From the NCBI GenBank assembly GCA_963777905.1, contig CAVZSM010000001.1, forward strand, positions 186,001-250,000: DNA of 64,000 nt, given 5' to 3'. The notes under the pieces were generated by a model. That model saw nothing but the letters and a program-made list of their open reading frames with translations, did no database searches and was not told the origin of the DNA. Positions 24,595 to 32,504 of the stretch are shown in pieces. Position numbers and translations under genes: made by a program. Source of the stretch: Trebonia sp963777905. Lineage in GTDB: Bacteria; Actinomycetota; Actinomycetes; Streptosporangiales; Streptosporangiaceae. Position 1 is the first letter of the stretch; the number at the start of each line of letters is the position of its first letter.

Positions 24595-26882
24595 TGGGCG
24601 CGGCTTCGAAGCCGAGGGCGCTGCTGGACGCCGACGCGGTGCGCGCGGCGCTGGCCGGCCCGGGTCGCGGTGACTCCGGGCTCGGCGCCGGCGGCCTGTG
24701 GACGTCGCTCGAGGTCGTGGCCGTTACCGGCTCCACCAATGCGGACCTGCTCGGGCGCGGTGGCGCGGAAGGCCAGGTCCTCGTCGCGGAGTCGCAGGTC
24801 GCAGGGCGTGGCCGGATGGGCCGGTCCTGGGTATCCGCTCCCGGCGCGTCGCTCACGTTCTCTGTGCTGCTCCGCCCGGGTTCTGTACCAGCGGCCAGGC
24901 GCGGCTGGCTGCCGCTGCTGACCGGGGTCGCTGTCGCCAGTGCGGTGCGGGACGTCTCTGGCGTGGCTGCCGTCTTGAAGTGGCCCAACGACGTCTTGGT
25001 CGGTTCGCGAAAGCTGGCTGGCATCCTCGCGGAGCAGTCGGGCGATGCCGTGGTGGTCGGCATCGGGCTGAACGTGGCTACGCCGGCTGACGCGCTCCCC
25101 GTGTCGCCGAGCGGCCTGCCCGCGACGTCGCTGCTCGTCGAGGGCGCTTCCGTGTCCCGCGAGGCCTTGCTGGCCGCGATGCTGAGCGAGCTGGAACGCC
25201 GCTACACGGCCTTCAGGGACGACCCCGACCCCGCGCGGGCCGGCCTGCTGTCCGATTACCGAGCTTTGTGCGCGACCCTCGGCCGCTCAGTCCGGGTGGA
25301 GCTGCCTGGCGGCCGCGTCCTGTCCGGCGTGGCGGAAGACATCGACGCGGACGGCCGCCTGCTGGTGGCGCCGGCTTCCGGTGCCCCGCCGGTGGCGGTC
25401 TCGGCGGGGGATGTCATCCACGTCCGGCTGTTACGCCACCTGCACCGCGACTTCGTGGTGCGAGACACGCTCGTCCCAGCGGCTGAGTGCTGCCTGGGCC
25501 GCGTCCTCGACTACCGCGCGCTCGTAGTCGTCCCCCGCGAACCCGCGAACCGCGTCCAGGTCCGCGAACCAGGTAATGGAGGTGAAGGCGGTCTCCCCGC
25601 TTCCGTCCCTGCGCAGCAGCTGGGCGCCGCGGAACCCGTTCACCGCCGTCAGGCGCTCGCTAACCTCTGTCTCGTAGTGACGCTGATAGTCGTCAGCCCG
25701 TCCCGATGGCGCCCACCCGCGCCAAATCCGCGCGATCATGCACTCCTCCTCATCAGTGTTGTCTTCCGCTTTGTTCCTGTTTTCTGTCGTCCTGACGACA
25801 GAAAACAGGAACAAATAGCAGACTGGACGCTCGAGCGCAAGCGCCCCGTCCTCATTGTGTGGATAACTGAAGCGTTTTCCACAGGCAGACGGGTCGACAA
25901 ACAGCGAGCAGCATCATTGGCCGACGGTGTTGTCATGACCCCACAGTGCGAATCACCGATGGCGCTTGATGATCTCTTGGCCTGGCAGGACGGCGTACTT
26001 GATACCAGGTCGGCGCTCGACTACCTTTCCCCGGCCGCGCTTCGCTGGCAGCTGACCTCTGGGCGCTGGCAGCAGCCGTGCCGCGGGATCGTCGTGGCAC
26101 ATTCTGGTCCGCTGACCCCGCAGCAGACACTTCGCATTGCGGCGTTGTGGGCGGGGAAAGGTGCGGCGCTCGCCGGACTCACGGCCGCGCGCCTCCAGGG
26201 TTTCCGCGGTTTCGATGAAAAAGCCAGCTCGATTCATCTCCTAATACCGGCGAGGGCACGCCACGCCGTTCGGTCCATCCAACCGTCATTGCCGCTGGTC
26301 GTGCACTACTCGAGGAATCTGGCGCCTGCGGACATCCACCCGGCCAGGCAGCCACCACAGACGAGGATCGCTCGGTCGCTCGTGGACGCTGCGGCATGGA
26401 TGGGGACCGACCGCGGTGCTCAGGCTGTGCTCGCAGCTGGAGTCCAGCAACGACTGGTACGCGTCACCGACCTTGTGGCCGAGCTTGACCGCAACGAGCG
26501 CCTGCACCGGCGCAAGATCATCAGCCAGACGCTAGGCGATATAGCGGGCGGCGCCCAAGCCCTGTCCGAACTCGACTTCACGAGTCTCGTGGTGCGCCAG
26601 TTCAAACTGCCCGCACCCGACCGGCAGGTACCGCTGCGCGACGCGCATGGACGCCGGAGATGGCTCGACGCGGTCTGGGAGAAGGCCGAGCTGGTTGTCG
26701 AGATCGACGGGGCGGGTCACATCGACGTGCGCACCTACTGGGATGACATGGACCGCGGCAATGGCCTCCAACTCGAGCATTACCGCGTGCTGCGTTTCCC
26801 GGCCTGGGTGGTCCGCTACCAGCCGGACTACGTTGCCGCCCAAATCCGTCAGGCCCTCTGTGAGGCTGAATACTCATGCTAG
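24594..26882 (+). CDS. birA: Biotin-protein ligase whose frame has no stop at the expected end
   Basis: Attaches biotin to the carboxyl-carrier domain of acyl-CoA carboxylases. Residues 1 to about 280 (to about 25437) are a complete BirA without the N-terminal HTH: TGSTNADLL, VAGRGRMGRSWVS (biotin/ATP loop), LKWPNDVLVGSRKLAGIL, a central domain, and C-terminal AGDVIHVRLL. No stop follows. The frame runs antisense through the ABM gene, through a palindrome and into the AbiEi/DUF559 gene, giving a nominal 762-residue product. The extension before the DUF559 part looks non-coding. Either the stop was lost or translation ends by other means. Confidence 0.8.
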   Translation: MGAASKPRALLDADAVRAALAGPGRGDSGLGAGGLWTSLEVVAVTGSTNADLLGRGGAEGQVLVAESQVAGRGRMGRSWVSAPGASLTFSVLLRPGSVPAARRGWLPLLTGVAVASAVRDVSGVAAVLKWPNDVLVGSRKLAGILAEQSGDAVVVGIGLNVATPADALPVSPSGLPATSLLVEGASVSREALLAAMLSELERRYTAFRDDPDPARAGLLSDYRALCATLGRSVRVELPGGRVLSGVAEDIDADGRLLVAPASGAPPVAVSAGDVIHVRLLRHLHRDFVVRDTLVPAAECCLGRVLDYRALVVVPREPANRVQVREPGNGGEGGLPASVPAQQLGAAEPVHRRQALANLCLVVTLIVVSPSRWRPPAPNPRDHALLLISVVFRFVPVFCRPDDRKQEQIADWTLERKRPVLIVWITEAFSTGRRVDKQRAASLADGVVMTPQCESPMALDDLLAWQDGVLDTRSALDYLSPAALRWQLTSGRWQQPCRGIVVAHSGPLTPQQTLRIAALWAGKGAALAGLTAARLQGFRGFDEKASSIHLLIPARARHAVRSIQPSLPLVVHYSRNLAPADIHPARQPPQTRIARSLVDAAAWMGTDRGAQAVLAAGVQQRLVRVTDLVAELDRNERLHRRKIISQTLGDIAGGAQALSELDFTSLVVRQFKLPAPDRQVPLRDAHGRRRWLDAVWEKAELVVEIDGAGHIDVRTYWDDMDRGNGLQLEHYRVLRFPAWVVRYQPDYVAAQIRQALCEAEYSC
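25431..25739 (-). CDS. Antibiotic biosynthesis monooxygenase-like (dimeric alpha-beta barrel) protein
   Basis: A 102-residue protein of the ABM/DUF1330-like ferredoxin-fold type, recognisable from MIARIWRGWAPSGRADDY, NGFRGAQLLRR and AFTSITWFADLDAVRGFAG. Some relatives oxidise small aromatics or bind haem; the function here is unknown. The start ATG 25739 is preceded by AGGAGGAG, a strong site. It is convergent with birA and overlapped by the birA read-through frame. A long palindrome lies about 30 bp upstream of its start. Confidence 0.8.
   Translation of the reverse strand: MIARIWRGWAPSGRADDYQRHYETEVSERLTAVNGFRGAQLLRRDGSGETAFTSITWFADLDAVRGFAGDDYERAVVEDAAQAALSRWDERVSHHEVAVQVA
25770..25815. 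repeat. Long perfect palindrome, left copy
   Basis: Arms of 22 bp (25770-25791 and 25794-25815, left arm starting TTTGTTCCTGTTTTC) are separated by the dinucleotide CT. It lies about 30 bp upstream of the ABM gene. A second copy at 26888-26937 has the same arms but the complementary loop AG, so the two copies are inverted relative to each other. They bracket the AbiEi/DUF559 gene. Confidence 0.9.
25959..26882 (+). CDS. AbiEi-like antitoxin-domain/DUF559 endonuclease-like protein
   Basis: A protein of about 307 residues. The N-terminal winged-helix part (MALDDLLAWQDGVLDTRSAL) resembles the AbiEi antitoxin domain. The C-terminal DUF559 part has a Vsr/MutH-like PD-(D/E)xK pattern: RRWLDAVWEKAELVVEIDGA and later YRVLRFPAWVVRYQPDYV. 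Nicking or cleavage of DNA is the fold-level expectation, not demonstrated. ATG 25959 matches where relatives begin; ATG 25935 is an alternative, and neither has a clear SD. The frame is continuous with birA upstream. Two inverted copies of a 46-50 bp palindrome flank it, like the ends of a cassette. Confidence 0.75.
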   Translation: MALDDLLAWQDGVLDTRSALDYLSPAALRWQLTSGRWQQPCRGIVVAHSGPLTPQQTLRIAALWAGKGAALAGLTAARLQGFRGFDEKASSIHLLIPARARHAVRSIQPSLPLVVHYSRNLAPADIHPARQPPQTRIARSLVDAAAWMGTDRGAQAVLAAGVQQRLVRVTDLVAELDRNERLHRRKIISQTLGDIAGGAQALSELDFTSLVVRQFKLPAPDRQVPLRDAHGRRRWLDAVWEKAELVVEIDGAGHIDVRTYWDDMDRGNGLQLEHYRVLRFPAWVVRYQPDYVAAQIRQALCEAEYSC

Positions 26883-26887
26883 GCAGT

Positions 26888-26937
26888 GCTTTGTTCCTGT
26901 TTTCTGTCGTCAGGACGACAGAAAACAGGAACAAAGC
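26888..26937. repeat. Long perfect palindrome, right copy
   Basis: Arms of 24 bp (26888-26911 and 26914-26937, left arm starting GCTTTGTTCCTGTT) flank the dinucleotide AG. It begins 5 bp after the DUF559 stop codon and ends 12 bp before the ATG of the PH-domain gene. Relative to each outward-facing gene (ABM on the left, PH on the right) the two copies have the same orientation. Confidence 0.9.
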
Positions 26938-26949
26938 GAAGGAACTACG

Positions 26950-27483
26950 ATGTCTCGTATGGGATCTGACCGCTCGCTAGCGACCGGCGAAGAAGTCGTT
27001 GCTATCTTGCATCCGCACTGGAAGACGCTCGTGCGGCCCATCCTGCTGACGTTTGTCGTGGTGGCTGTGCTGCTTATCGGGGAGGTGCTCATCCCGGCCA
27101 GCAGGGCGGCCGACGGCGAACGGCTGGCGCTGGCGGCTGTGGCCATTGTGCTGCTCATGTGGTGCCTGACGATTCCGCTGCTCAGGTGGCGTACGACCGC
27201 ATATGAGCTGACCACCAGGCGGCTGCGGCTCCGGGACGGGATCATCGCGCGCAACGGCCGGGATATCCCGCTGTCCCGGATTACCGACGTCTCGTTCCGC
27301 AAGGGGCCGCTGGACCGGCTGCTCGGCAGCGGCACGCTGGTCGTGGAGTCGGCGGGTGAGCATGGCCAGCTAAGACTCACCGAGATCCCGAACGCGGAAC
27401 GAGTCCAGGCAACGCTATTCCAGCTCGTCGAGGACGAGCGGGCCCGCGCCGACCGGGACGACTCGCACGCCACGGGCCCGTAG
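26950..27483 (+). CDS. PH domain-containing (bPH2, YdbS-like) membrane protein
   Basis: A 177-residue protein with two membrane helices (ILLTFVVVAVLLIGEVLIP and LALAAVAIVLLMWCLTIP) followed by a bacterial PH domain of the YdbS/YdbT type. Family hallmarks are TTAYELTTRRLRLRDGIIAR and IPLSRITDVSFRKGPLDRLLG. Relatives are accessory membrane proteins of unknown role. ATG 26950 has AAGGAA upstream, immediately after the right palindrome, which would therefore form in its 5' leader. Confidence 0.88.
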   Translation: MSRMGSDRSLATGEEVVAILHPHWKTLVRPILLTFVVVAVLLIGEVLIPASRAADGERLALAAVAIVLLMWCLTIPLLRWRTTAYELTTRRLRLRDGIIARNGRDIPLSRITDVSFRKGPLDRLLGSGTLVVESAGEHGQLRLTEIPNAERVQATLFQLVEDERARADRDDSHATGP

Positions 27484-27515
27484 GCGCCGCACACCATGGG
27501 CTAACCTTCAGCGCT

Positions 27516-28307
27516 GTGGACTATGACGGCATCACCGTGCGCAAGGACACTGGCGTTGACCACGTCGCGGAGATCGTGCTCGACCGCCCGGACGCGCTGA
27601 ACGCGCTGAACACCGCGATGGCTGAGTCCATCGCCGAAGCCTGCGCGGACCTGGGCGGCGACCCCGGCGTCAGGGCGGTCGTGCTCAGCGCCGCGGGGGC
27701 AAAGGCCTTCTGCGCGGGCGCGGACCTCAAGGAACGCAACGCCATGACCGACGCGCAGATCCTGCGGCAGCGCGAGGTGTTCCGCGCGGCGTTCGGCGGG
27801 GTGCGAGACCTGCCCCAGCCCACGGTGGCCGCCGTGCACGGCTACGCGCTCGGCGGCGGCTGCGAGTTCGCGATGAGCTGCGACATCATCGTGGCGGACG
27901 AGAACGCGGTGTTCGGCCTGCCCGAGGTCACCGTCGGCCTGGTACCCGGCGGCGGCGGGACGCAGCTGGCGCTGAGGAGGCTGGGCACCGGGCGGGCCGC
28001 CGACCTCATCCTCACCGGCCGTCGCGTCACCATCGACGAGGCGTACAACATCGGGCTCGTCGCCCGTCGCGTCCCGGCCGGCGAGGCGAGGGCCACGGCC
28101 ATCGAGGTGGCCAACACGATCGCGAAGAACTCGCCGGTGGCGGTCAAGGCCGCGAAGCGGGCGCTGCGCAACGGCTGGGGCGTCCCGCTCGACCCGGCGC
28201 TCGACATCGAGGACGCCGCCTGGCGTACCGCGGCGCTGTCCGCCGACCGGCGGGAGGGCATCGCGGCGTTCGCGGAAAAGCGCGCCCCGCGCTGGCCGGG
28301 CGAATAA
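27516..28307 (+). CDS. Enoyl-CoA hydratase/isomerase family protein
   Basis: A 263-residue crotonase-fold enzyme. The oxyanion hole is formed by AFCAGADLKE and ALGGGCEFAMSCDI; FGLPEVTVGLVPGGGGTQ supplies the second catalytic Glu region. It would hydrate an enoyl-CoA or act on a 3-methylglutaconyl-CoA-like substrate. GTG 27516 is preceded by TAACCT at 27502, fitting a leaderless start. Lying next to HMG-CoA lyase, it may belong to leucine catabolism, where methylglutaconyl-CoA hydratase is a crotonase. Confidence 0.9.
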   Translation: MDYDGITVRKDTGVDHVAEIVLDRPDALNALNTAMAESIAEACADLGGDPGVRAVVLSAAGAKAFCAGADLKERNAMTDAQILRQREVFRAAFGGVRDLPQPTVAAVHGYALGGGCEFAMSCDIIVADENAVFGLPEVTVGLVPGGGGTQLALRRLGTGRAADLILTGRRVTIDEAYNIGLVARRVPAGEARATAIEVANTIAKNSPVAVKAAKRALRNGWGVPLDPALDIEDAAWRTAALSADRREGIAAFAEKRAPRWPGE

Positions 28308-28363
28308 GCCCCGCAAGCGAGCCGGGTGGCCAGGGCGTTGCCGCGGCGGATTAGCCTGGAACC

Positions 28364-29281
28364 GTGAGTTGGGAACTTCCGGCGAAGATCTCGCTGCGCG
28401 AGGTCGGTCCACGCGACGGTCTGCAGAACGAGGACCCCATCCCCACGGACGCCAAGGTGGCCCTGGTGGACACGCTGTCACGGACCGGGGTGGCGCGGAT
28501 CGAGGCGGTGTCGTTCGTCAGGCCGACGGCGATTCCGCAGATGGCGGACGCGGACGAGGTGTGGTCGCGGATCAAGAGGGCGCCGAACGTGCGCTACTCC
28601 GCCCTGGTGCCGAACCTGCGCGGCGCCGTCCGCGCGCTGGACACCGGGGTCAGGGAGCTGGAGGTCGTCGTCTCGGCCTCGGAGACCCACAACCTGAAGA
28701 ACGTGAACAGGACCACGGAAGAATCGCTCGACGAGATCGCGGCGATCATCGACATGGCGCACCTGCGCGACGCGACCGTCCAGGTGATCGTCGCTACCGC
28801 GTGGGGCTGCCCGTACGAGGGTGACGTGCCTGTCGAGCGGGTCGTCAAGGTCGCGTCGAGGGCCGTCCGCGACGGGGCGGACTCGGCGTCGTTCGGCGAC
28901 ACGACGGGGATGGCGACGCCGACCCGGGTACGCGAGCTGGTGGGCGCGTTCCGCGGCGCGAATCCCGAGACGTCGCTGAACCTGCACTTCCACAACACCC
29001 GCGGCACCGGGCTCGCCAACGTGCTCGCCGCGCTCGAACTGGGCGTGGCGGACTTTGACGCCTCGGTGGGCGGGCTCGGCGGCTGCCCCTACGCCCCGGG
29101 CGCCACCGGCAACATCGCCACCGAGGAACTGGTGCACATGGTCGAGGACATGGGCATCGACACCGGCATCGACCTCGAGGCGATGATCGAGGCTGCCGCC
29201 GAGGCCGAGCGCGCGGTCGGCCACACGCTGCCGTCGCAGGTGCTGCGGGCCGGCCCGCGCACCCGCACGATCCCGGCCTAG
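28364..29281 (+). CDS. Hydroxymethylglutaryl-CoA lyase
   Basis: Splits HMG-CoA into acetyl-CoA and acetoacetate, the last step of leucine breakdown. The 305-residue TIM barrel carries LREVGPRDGLQNE (metal and substrate loop), LHFHNTRGTGLAN and the signature GGLGGCPYAPGATGNIATEE with its catalytic Cys. GTG 28364 follows TAGCCT by 7 nt (leaderless type). It is downstream of the enoyl-CoA hydratase on the same strand with a short gap. Confidence 0.93.
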   Translation: MSWELPAKISLREVGPRDGLQNEDPIPTDAKVALVDTLSRTGVARIEAVSFVRPTAIPQMADADEVWSRIKRAPNVRYSALVPNLRGAVRALDTGVRELEVVVSASETHNLKNVNRTTEESLDEIAAIIDMAHLRDATVQVIVATAWGCPYEGDVPVERVVKVASRAVRDGADSASFGDTTGMATPTRVRELVGAFRGANPETSLNLHFHNTRGTGLANVLAALELGVADFDASVGGLGGCPYAPGATGNIATEELVHMVEDMGIDTGIDLEAMIEAAAEAERAVGHTLPSQVLRAGPRTRTIPA

Positions 29282-29299
29282 CCGAACCCGCCGGGCCGG

Positions 29300-30562
29300 C
29301 TAGCGCCTGATCGACGTCGCGCTGGCTAGCGCGATGGCGAGCAGCCCGAGGACGAACGCCACCGTCAGCGGCCACCCGCCAAAACCGTAGAACACGCCCC
29401 CGAGCGACCCCGCCACGCTGCTGCCGATGTAGAACGCGCACGTGTACAGGGCGGACGCCTGCGCGGGCGCGACCCGCGCCCGCGCGCCGACCCAGCTGCT
29501 GGCGACCGCGTGCGCCGCGAAGAACCCGCCGGTCAGCACCAGCAGGCCGACCACGACGAAGGCGAGGGAATCGGGCAGCGTCAGCAGTGCGCCCGCTGCC
29601 GTCACCGGCAGCGCCCAGCACAGCACCCGGTACCGCCCGAACCGGTCGGCCGCCCGCCCGGCGGCCGCCGAGCTGTACGTGCCGGCGAGATACGCCACGA
29701 ACAGGAACCCGATGACCGTCGCGGACAGCCGGAACGGCGGCCCGCTCAGCCGGAACGTCAGGTAGTTGTACACGGTGACCAGCGAGCCCACGATCGCGAA
29801 CGAGACCAGGTAGAGCCGTAGCAGGCCGCCGTCGGTCACGTTCCGCCGCAGGGTGCCGAGCAGGCCGCGGACCCGCGGCGGTGCCGGGGTGAAGTGCGCG
29901 GAGTGCGGTAGCAGCAGCGCGAACGCCGTCGCGCAGATCACCGAGATCCCGGCCACGCAGGCCAGCGCGATCCGCCAGCCGCCGTGGTCCGCCAGGGCGC
30001 CCGCCACGATCCGCCCGGCGAGGCCGCCGATCGAGTTCCCCGCGATGAACAGCCCCATCGCCCGGCCGAAGGATCCTCGCTCGACCTCCTCGGCCAGATA
30101 CGCCATCGCGACCGCGGGCACCCCCGCAAGCGCGAAGCCCTGCAGCACCCGGATCGCGAGCAGCACCGGCAGCGACGGGGCCAGCGGCGCTGCCAGCCCG
30201 AGCACGCCCGCGGTGAGCGCGCCGGTGATCATGACCCGGCGCCGCCCGAGCACCTCCGACAGCGAGCTGAGCGGGATGACCGCGATCGCCAGCGCGAACG
30301 TGGCCGCCGAGATCGCGAGGCTGGCCGCCGCCGGGCTCACCCGGAACGTTCCGGCCAGCTGCGGCAGCAGTGGCTGCGGGGCGTACAGCAGCGCGAACGT
30401 GGCCAGCGCGGCCGCGAACAGGCCAAGCCGGACCCGCCGCATCCCCGGATCGGTGTGCCGCAGCTTCGGCCGTACCGGTTCCCCGACGGTGACGGTTCCC
30501 GCGGACTGCCACGGCGTAGTGATGTCCAGCACGTCATCCACGCTAGGCGGCGCATTGCTCAT
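29300..30562 (-). CDS. MFS transporter (YnfM-like, 12 helices)
   Basis: A 420-residue membrane transporter. LSEVLGRRRVMITGAL matches MFS motif A and IAGNSIGGLAGRIVAGAL lies in a mid-protein helix pair. The overall pattern resembles the YnfM/arabinose-efflux group. The substrate is unknown. It is divergent from a LysR regulator with only 37 bp between starts, so promoters overlap and LysR control is likely. Confidence 0.9.
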   Translation of the reverse strand: MSNAPPSVDDVLDITTPWQSAGTVTVGEPVRPKLRHTDPGMRRVRLGLFAAALATFALLYAPQPLLPQLAGTFRVSPAAASLAISAATFALAIAVIPLSSLSEVLGRRRVMITGALTAGVLGLAAPLAPSLPVLLAIRVLQGFALAGVPAVAMAYLAEEVERGSFGRAMGLFIAGNSIGGLAGRIVAGALADHGGWRIALACVAGISVICATAFALLLPHSAHFTPAPPRVRGLLGTLRRNVTDGGLLRLYLVSFAIVGSLVTVYNYLTFRLSGPPFRLSATVIGFLFVAYLAGTYSSAAAGRAADRFGRYRVLCWALPVTAAGALLTLPDSLAFVVVGLLVLTGGFFAAHAVASSWVGARARVAPAQASALYTCAFYIGSSVAGSLGGVFYGFGGWPLTVAFVLGLLAIALASATSIRR

Positions 30563-30599
30563 ACGTCCAATGCATGATAGTCAGGCGTATTATCCAAAT

Positions 30600-31523
30600 A
30601 TGAATGACGAGGACATGGCCGCCGGGCTGGACGCGCTCGTTCCCCGGCTCCGCCAGTTCGTCGCCGTCGCCCGCGAGGAGCACCTCACCCGCGCCGCCGA
30701 GCAGCTGGGCGTCCCGCAGCCCACGCTGTCGCGCTCGATCGCGCGCCTCGAGGCGGAGCTCGGCGTTCCGCTGTTCTCCCGGCCCGGGCGGTCCGTCAAG
30801 CTGACCCGTCACGGCCGGCTTCTTTTCGAGTATTCGGAACGTACGCTCACGACTCTCGCCGCCCAGCTTCGCCTGCTGGCGGAGGAGACCGATCCGGCGC
30901 GGGGCCGGGTGGCGCTCGCGTTCCTGCACACGCTGGGCACCGACGCGGTGCCGCGCATGCTGCGCGACTTCCGGGCGACGCACCCGGCCGTCCGTTTCGT
31001 GCTCGTGCAGGGCAGCGCGGACATGCTGCTCGCCCGGCTGCGGGCGGGCGAGGCCGACCTGTGCCTGACGGCGCCGCTGCCTGACGAGCCCGGCATCGTG
31101 ACGCGCAAGCTTGACTCGCAGCGCATCGACCTCGTGGTCCCCGCCGGGCACCGCCTCGCCCGGCGGCGCGGCGTCCGGCTCGCCGAGGCCGCGGCGGAGG
31201 AGTTCATCGGCATGCCGCCAGGCCACGGACTGCGCACGATCTCCGACGAGCTGTGCCGCGCGGCGGGCTTCGAGCCGCGGATCGCCTTCGAGGGCGAGGA
31301 GACGGCGACCTGCCGCGGCCTGGTCGGGGCCGGCCTCGGCGTGGCGCTGCTGCCCGCGCTGGCGGCGATCGACGCCGACCCGGAGGTGGCCGCGGTCCGG
31401 ATCACCGCACCGCGCGCGGCGCGCACGGTGGGCCTTGCCTGGGTGGCTGACCGGCCGCTGCCGGCCCCGGTAGCCGCCTTCCGCGACTTCGCCCTCACCT
31501 ACCGCGACCGCCTGCTGCGCTGA
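30600..31523 (+). CDS. LysR family transcriptional regulator
   Basis: A 307-residue regulator. The N-terminal winged HTH contains FVAVAREEHLTRAAEQLGV, QPTLSRSIARLEAELGVPLF and RPGRSVKLT; the C-terminal periplasmic-binding-like domain follows. The start is ATG 30600 (or 30615). Position against the divergent MFS gene is the classic LysR arrangement. The 37-bp gap (CATGATAGTCAGGCGTATTA) must hold its operator. Confidence 0.93.
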   Translation: MNDEDMAAGLDALVPRLRQFVAVAREEHLTRAAEQLGVPQPTLSRSIARLEAELGVPLFSRPGRSVKLTRHGRLLFEYSERTLTTLAAQLRLLAEETDPARGRVALAFLHTLGTDAVPRMLRDFRATHPAVRFVLVQGSADMLLARLRAGEADLCLTAPLPDEPGIVTRKLDSQRIDLVVPAGHRLARRRGVRLAEAAAEEFIGMPPGHGLRTISDELCRAAGFEPRIAFEGEETATCRGLVGAGLGVALLPALAAIDADPEVAAVRITAPRAARTVGLAWVADRPLPAPVAAFRDFALTYRDRLLR

Positions 31524-31596
31524 GCGCGCCCCGCGCCCCACGCCCCGCGCCCCACGCCCCACCCCCACCCCCGCGCCCCGCCCCCGCGCCCGCCTC

Positions 31597-31728
31597 AACG
31601 TGCTCGATGTCACACCGACCACGCTCTTGCGTAGACGATGTCGCATCGACCACGTTCGCGAGGGCCCCTCCGGATGGCGGTCGATGGTCCATCGACCGCC
31701 ATAGAGGGTGGTGGATGGCCCATCGACC
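31597..31728. repeat. Second cluster of the dispersed palindromic repeat
   Basis: Four units lie between the LysR gene and the response regulator gene: 31597-31631, 31629-31660, 31674-31702 and about 31708-31728. The third is a perfect palindrome with 13-bp arms (ATGGCGGTCGATG) and a 3-nt loop. The second reads GTAGACGATGTCGCATCGAC and ends CACGTTCGCG, nearly as in the 21.2-kb cluster. The stretch before it (31524-31596) is GC-rich low-complexity sequence with CCCCGCGCC blocks. No gene lies between 31524 and 31824. Confidence 0.8.
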
Positions 31729-31824
31729 CCCTTCGCGCGGGGCGGAGGGGCTCGCCTGGGTCCCGAGGGGCGCCGCGTTGGGCTCCGCGACGCAAGCGCT
31801 TTACCGTGGCTTTACGCTTTACGT

Positions 31825-32499
31825 ATGACCCGAGTGCTGCTCGCCGAGGACGACACCTCTATTTCCGAGCCGCTGTCCCGAGCGCTGCGCCGCGAGGGCT
31901 ACCAGGTCGAGGTCACCGAGGACGGGCCGGCCACGCTGGAGCGGGCGCTGTCGGACGGAGCAGACCTCATCCTGCTCGACATCGGGCTGCCCGAACTCGA
32001 CGGGCTCGAGGTGTGCCGCCGGGTCAGGGCCGAAGGGCACTCGGTTCCCGTGCTGATCCTCACCGCGCGCGCCGACGAGGTGGACACCGTGGTGGGTCTC
32101 GACGCCGGCGCCGACGACTACGTGACCAAGCCGTTCCGCCTCGCCGAGCTGCTCGCGCGGGTCCGCGCCCTGCTGCGGAGGGGCACCGCGGAAGCCCCCG
32201 GGGTCGTGCGCGGCGTCCGGGTCGACGTCGAGGCGCGCCGCGCCTGGCACGGTGACACCGAGCTGGACCTGACCACCAAGGAGTTCGACCTGCTGTCGAT
32301 CCTGCTGCGGGACGCCGGGAAGGTGGTCACCAGGGAGCAGATCATGCGCGAGGTGTGGGACGCCAAGTGGTGGACGTCCACTAAGACGCTTGACATGCAC
32401 ATCTCCTGGCTGCGCCGCAAGCTCGGCGACGACGCGCACCACCCCCGGTACATTACGACCGTGCGCGGGGTCGGGTTCCGTTTCGAGCGCGGCGACTGA
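31825..32499 (+). CDS. Two-component response regulator, OmpR/PhoB family
   Basis: A 224-residue regulator. The receiver domain has the acidic pair AEDD, phospho-acceptor Asp52 in LLDIGLPE and Lys in VTKPFR. The C-terminal winged helix reads TTKEFDLLSILLR and MHISWLRRKLGDD. ATG 31825. The 30 bp upstream hold three TTTAC(C/G)-type repeats (GCTTTACC, GCTTTACG, CTTTACG) that could be its own binding sites. The partner kinase starts 5 bp after the stop. Confidence 0.93.
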   Translation: MTRVLLAEDDTSISEPLSRALRREGYQVEVTEDGPATLERALSDGADLILLDIGLPELDGLEVCRRVRAEGHSVPVLILTARADEVDTVVGLDAGADDYVTKPFRLAELLARVRALLRRGTAEAPGVVRGVRVDVEARRAWHGDTELDLTTKEFDLLSILLRDAGKVVTREQIMREVWDAKWWTSTKTLDMHISWLRRKLGDDAHHPRYITTVRGVGFRFERGD

Positions 32500-32504
32500 T
32501 CGCG

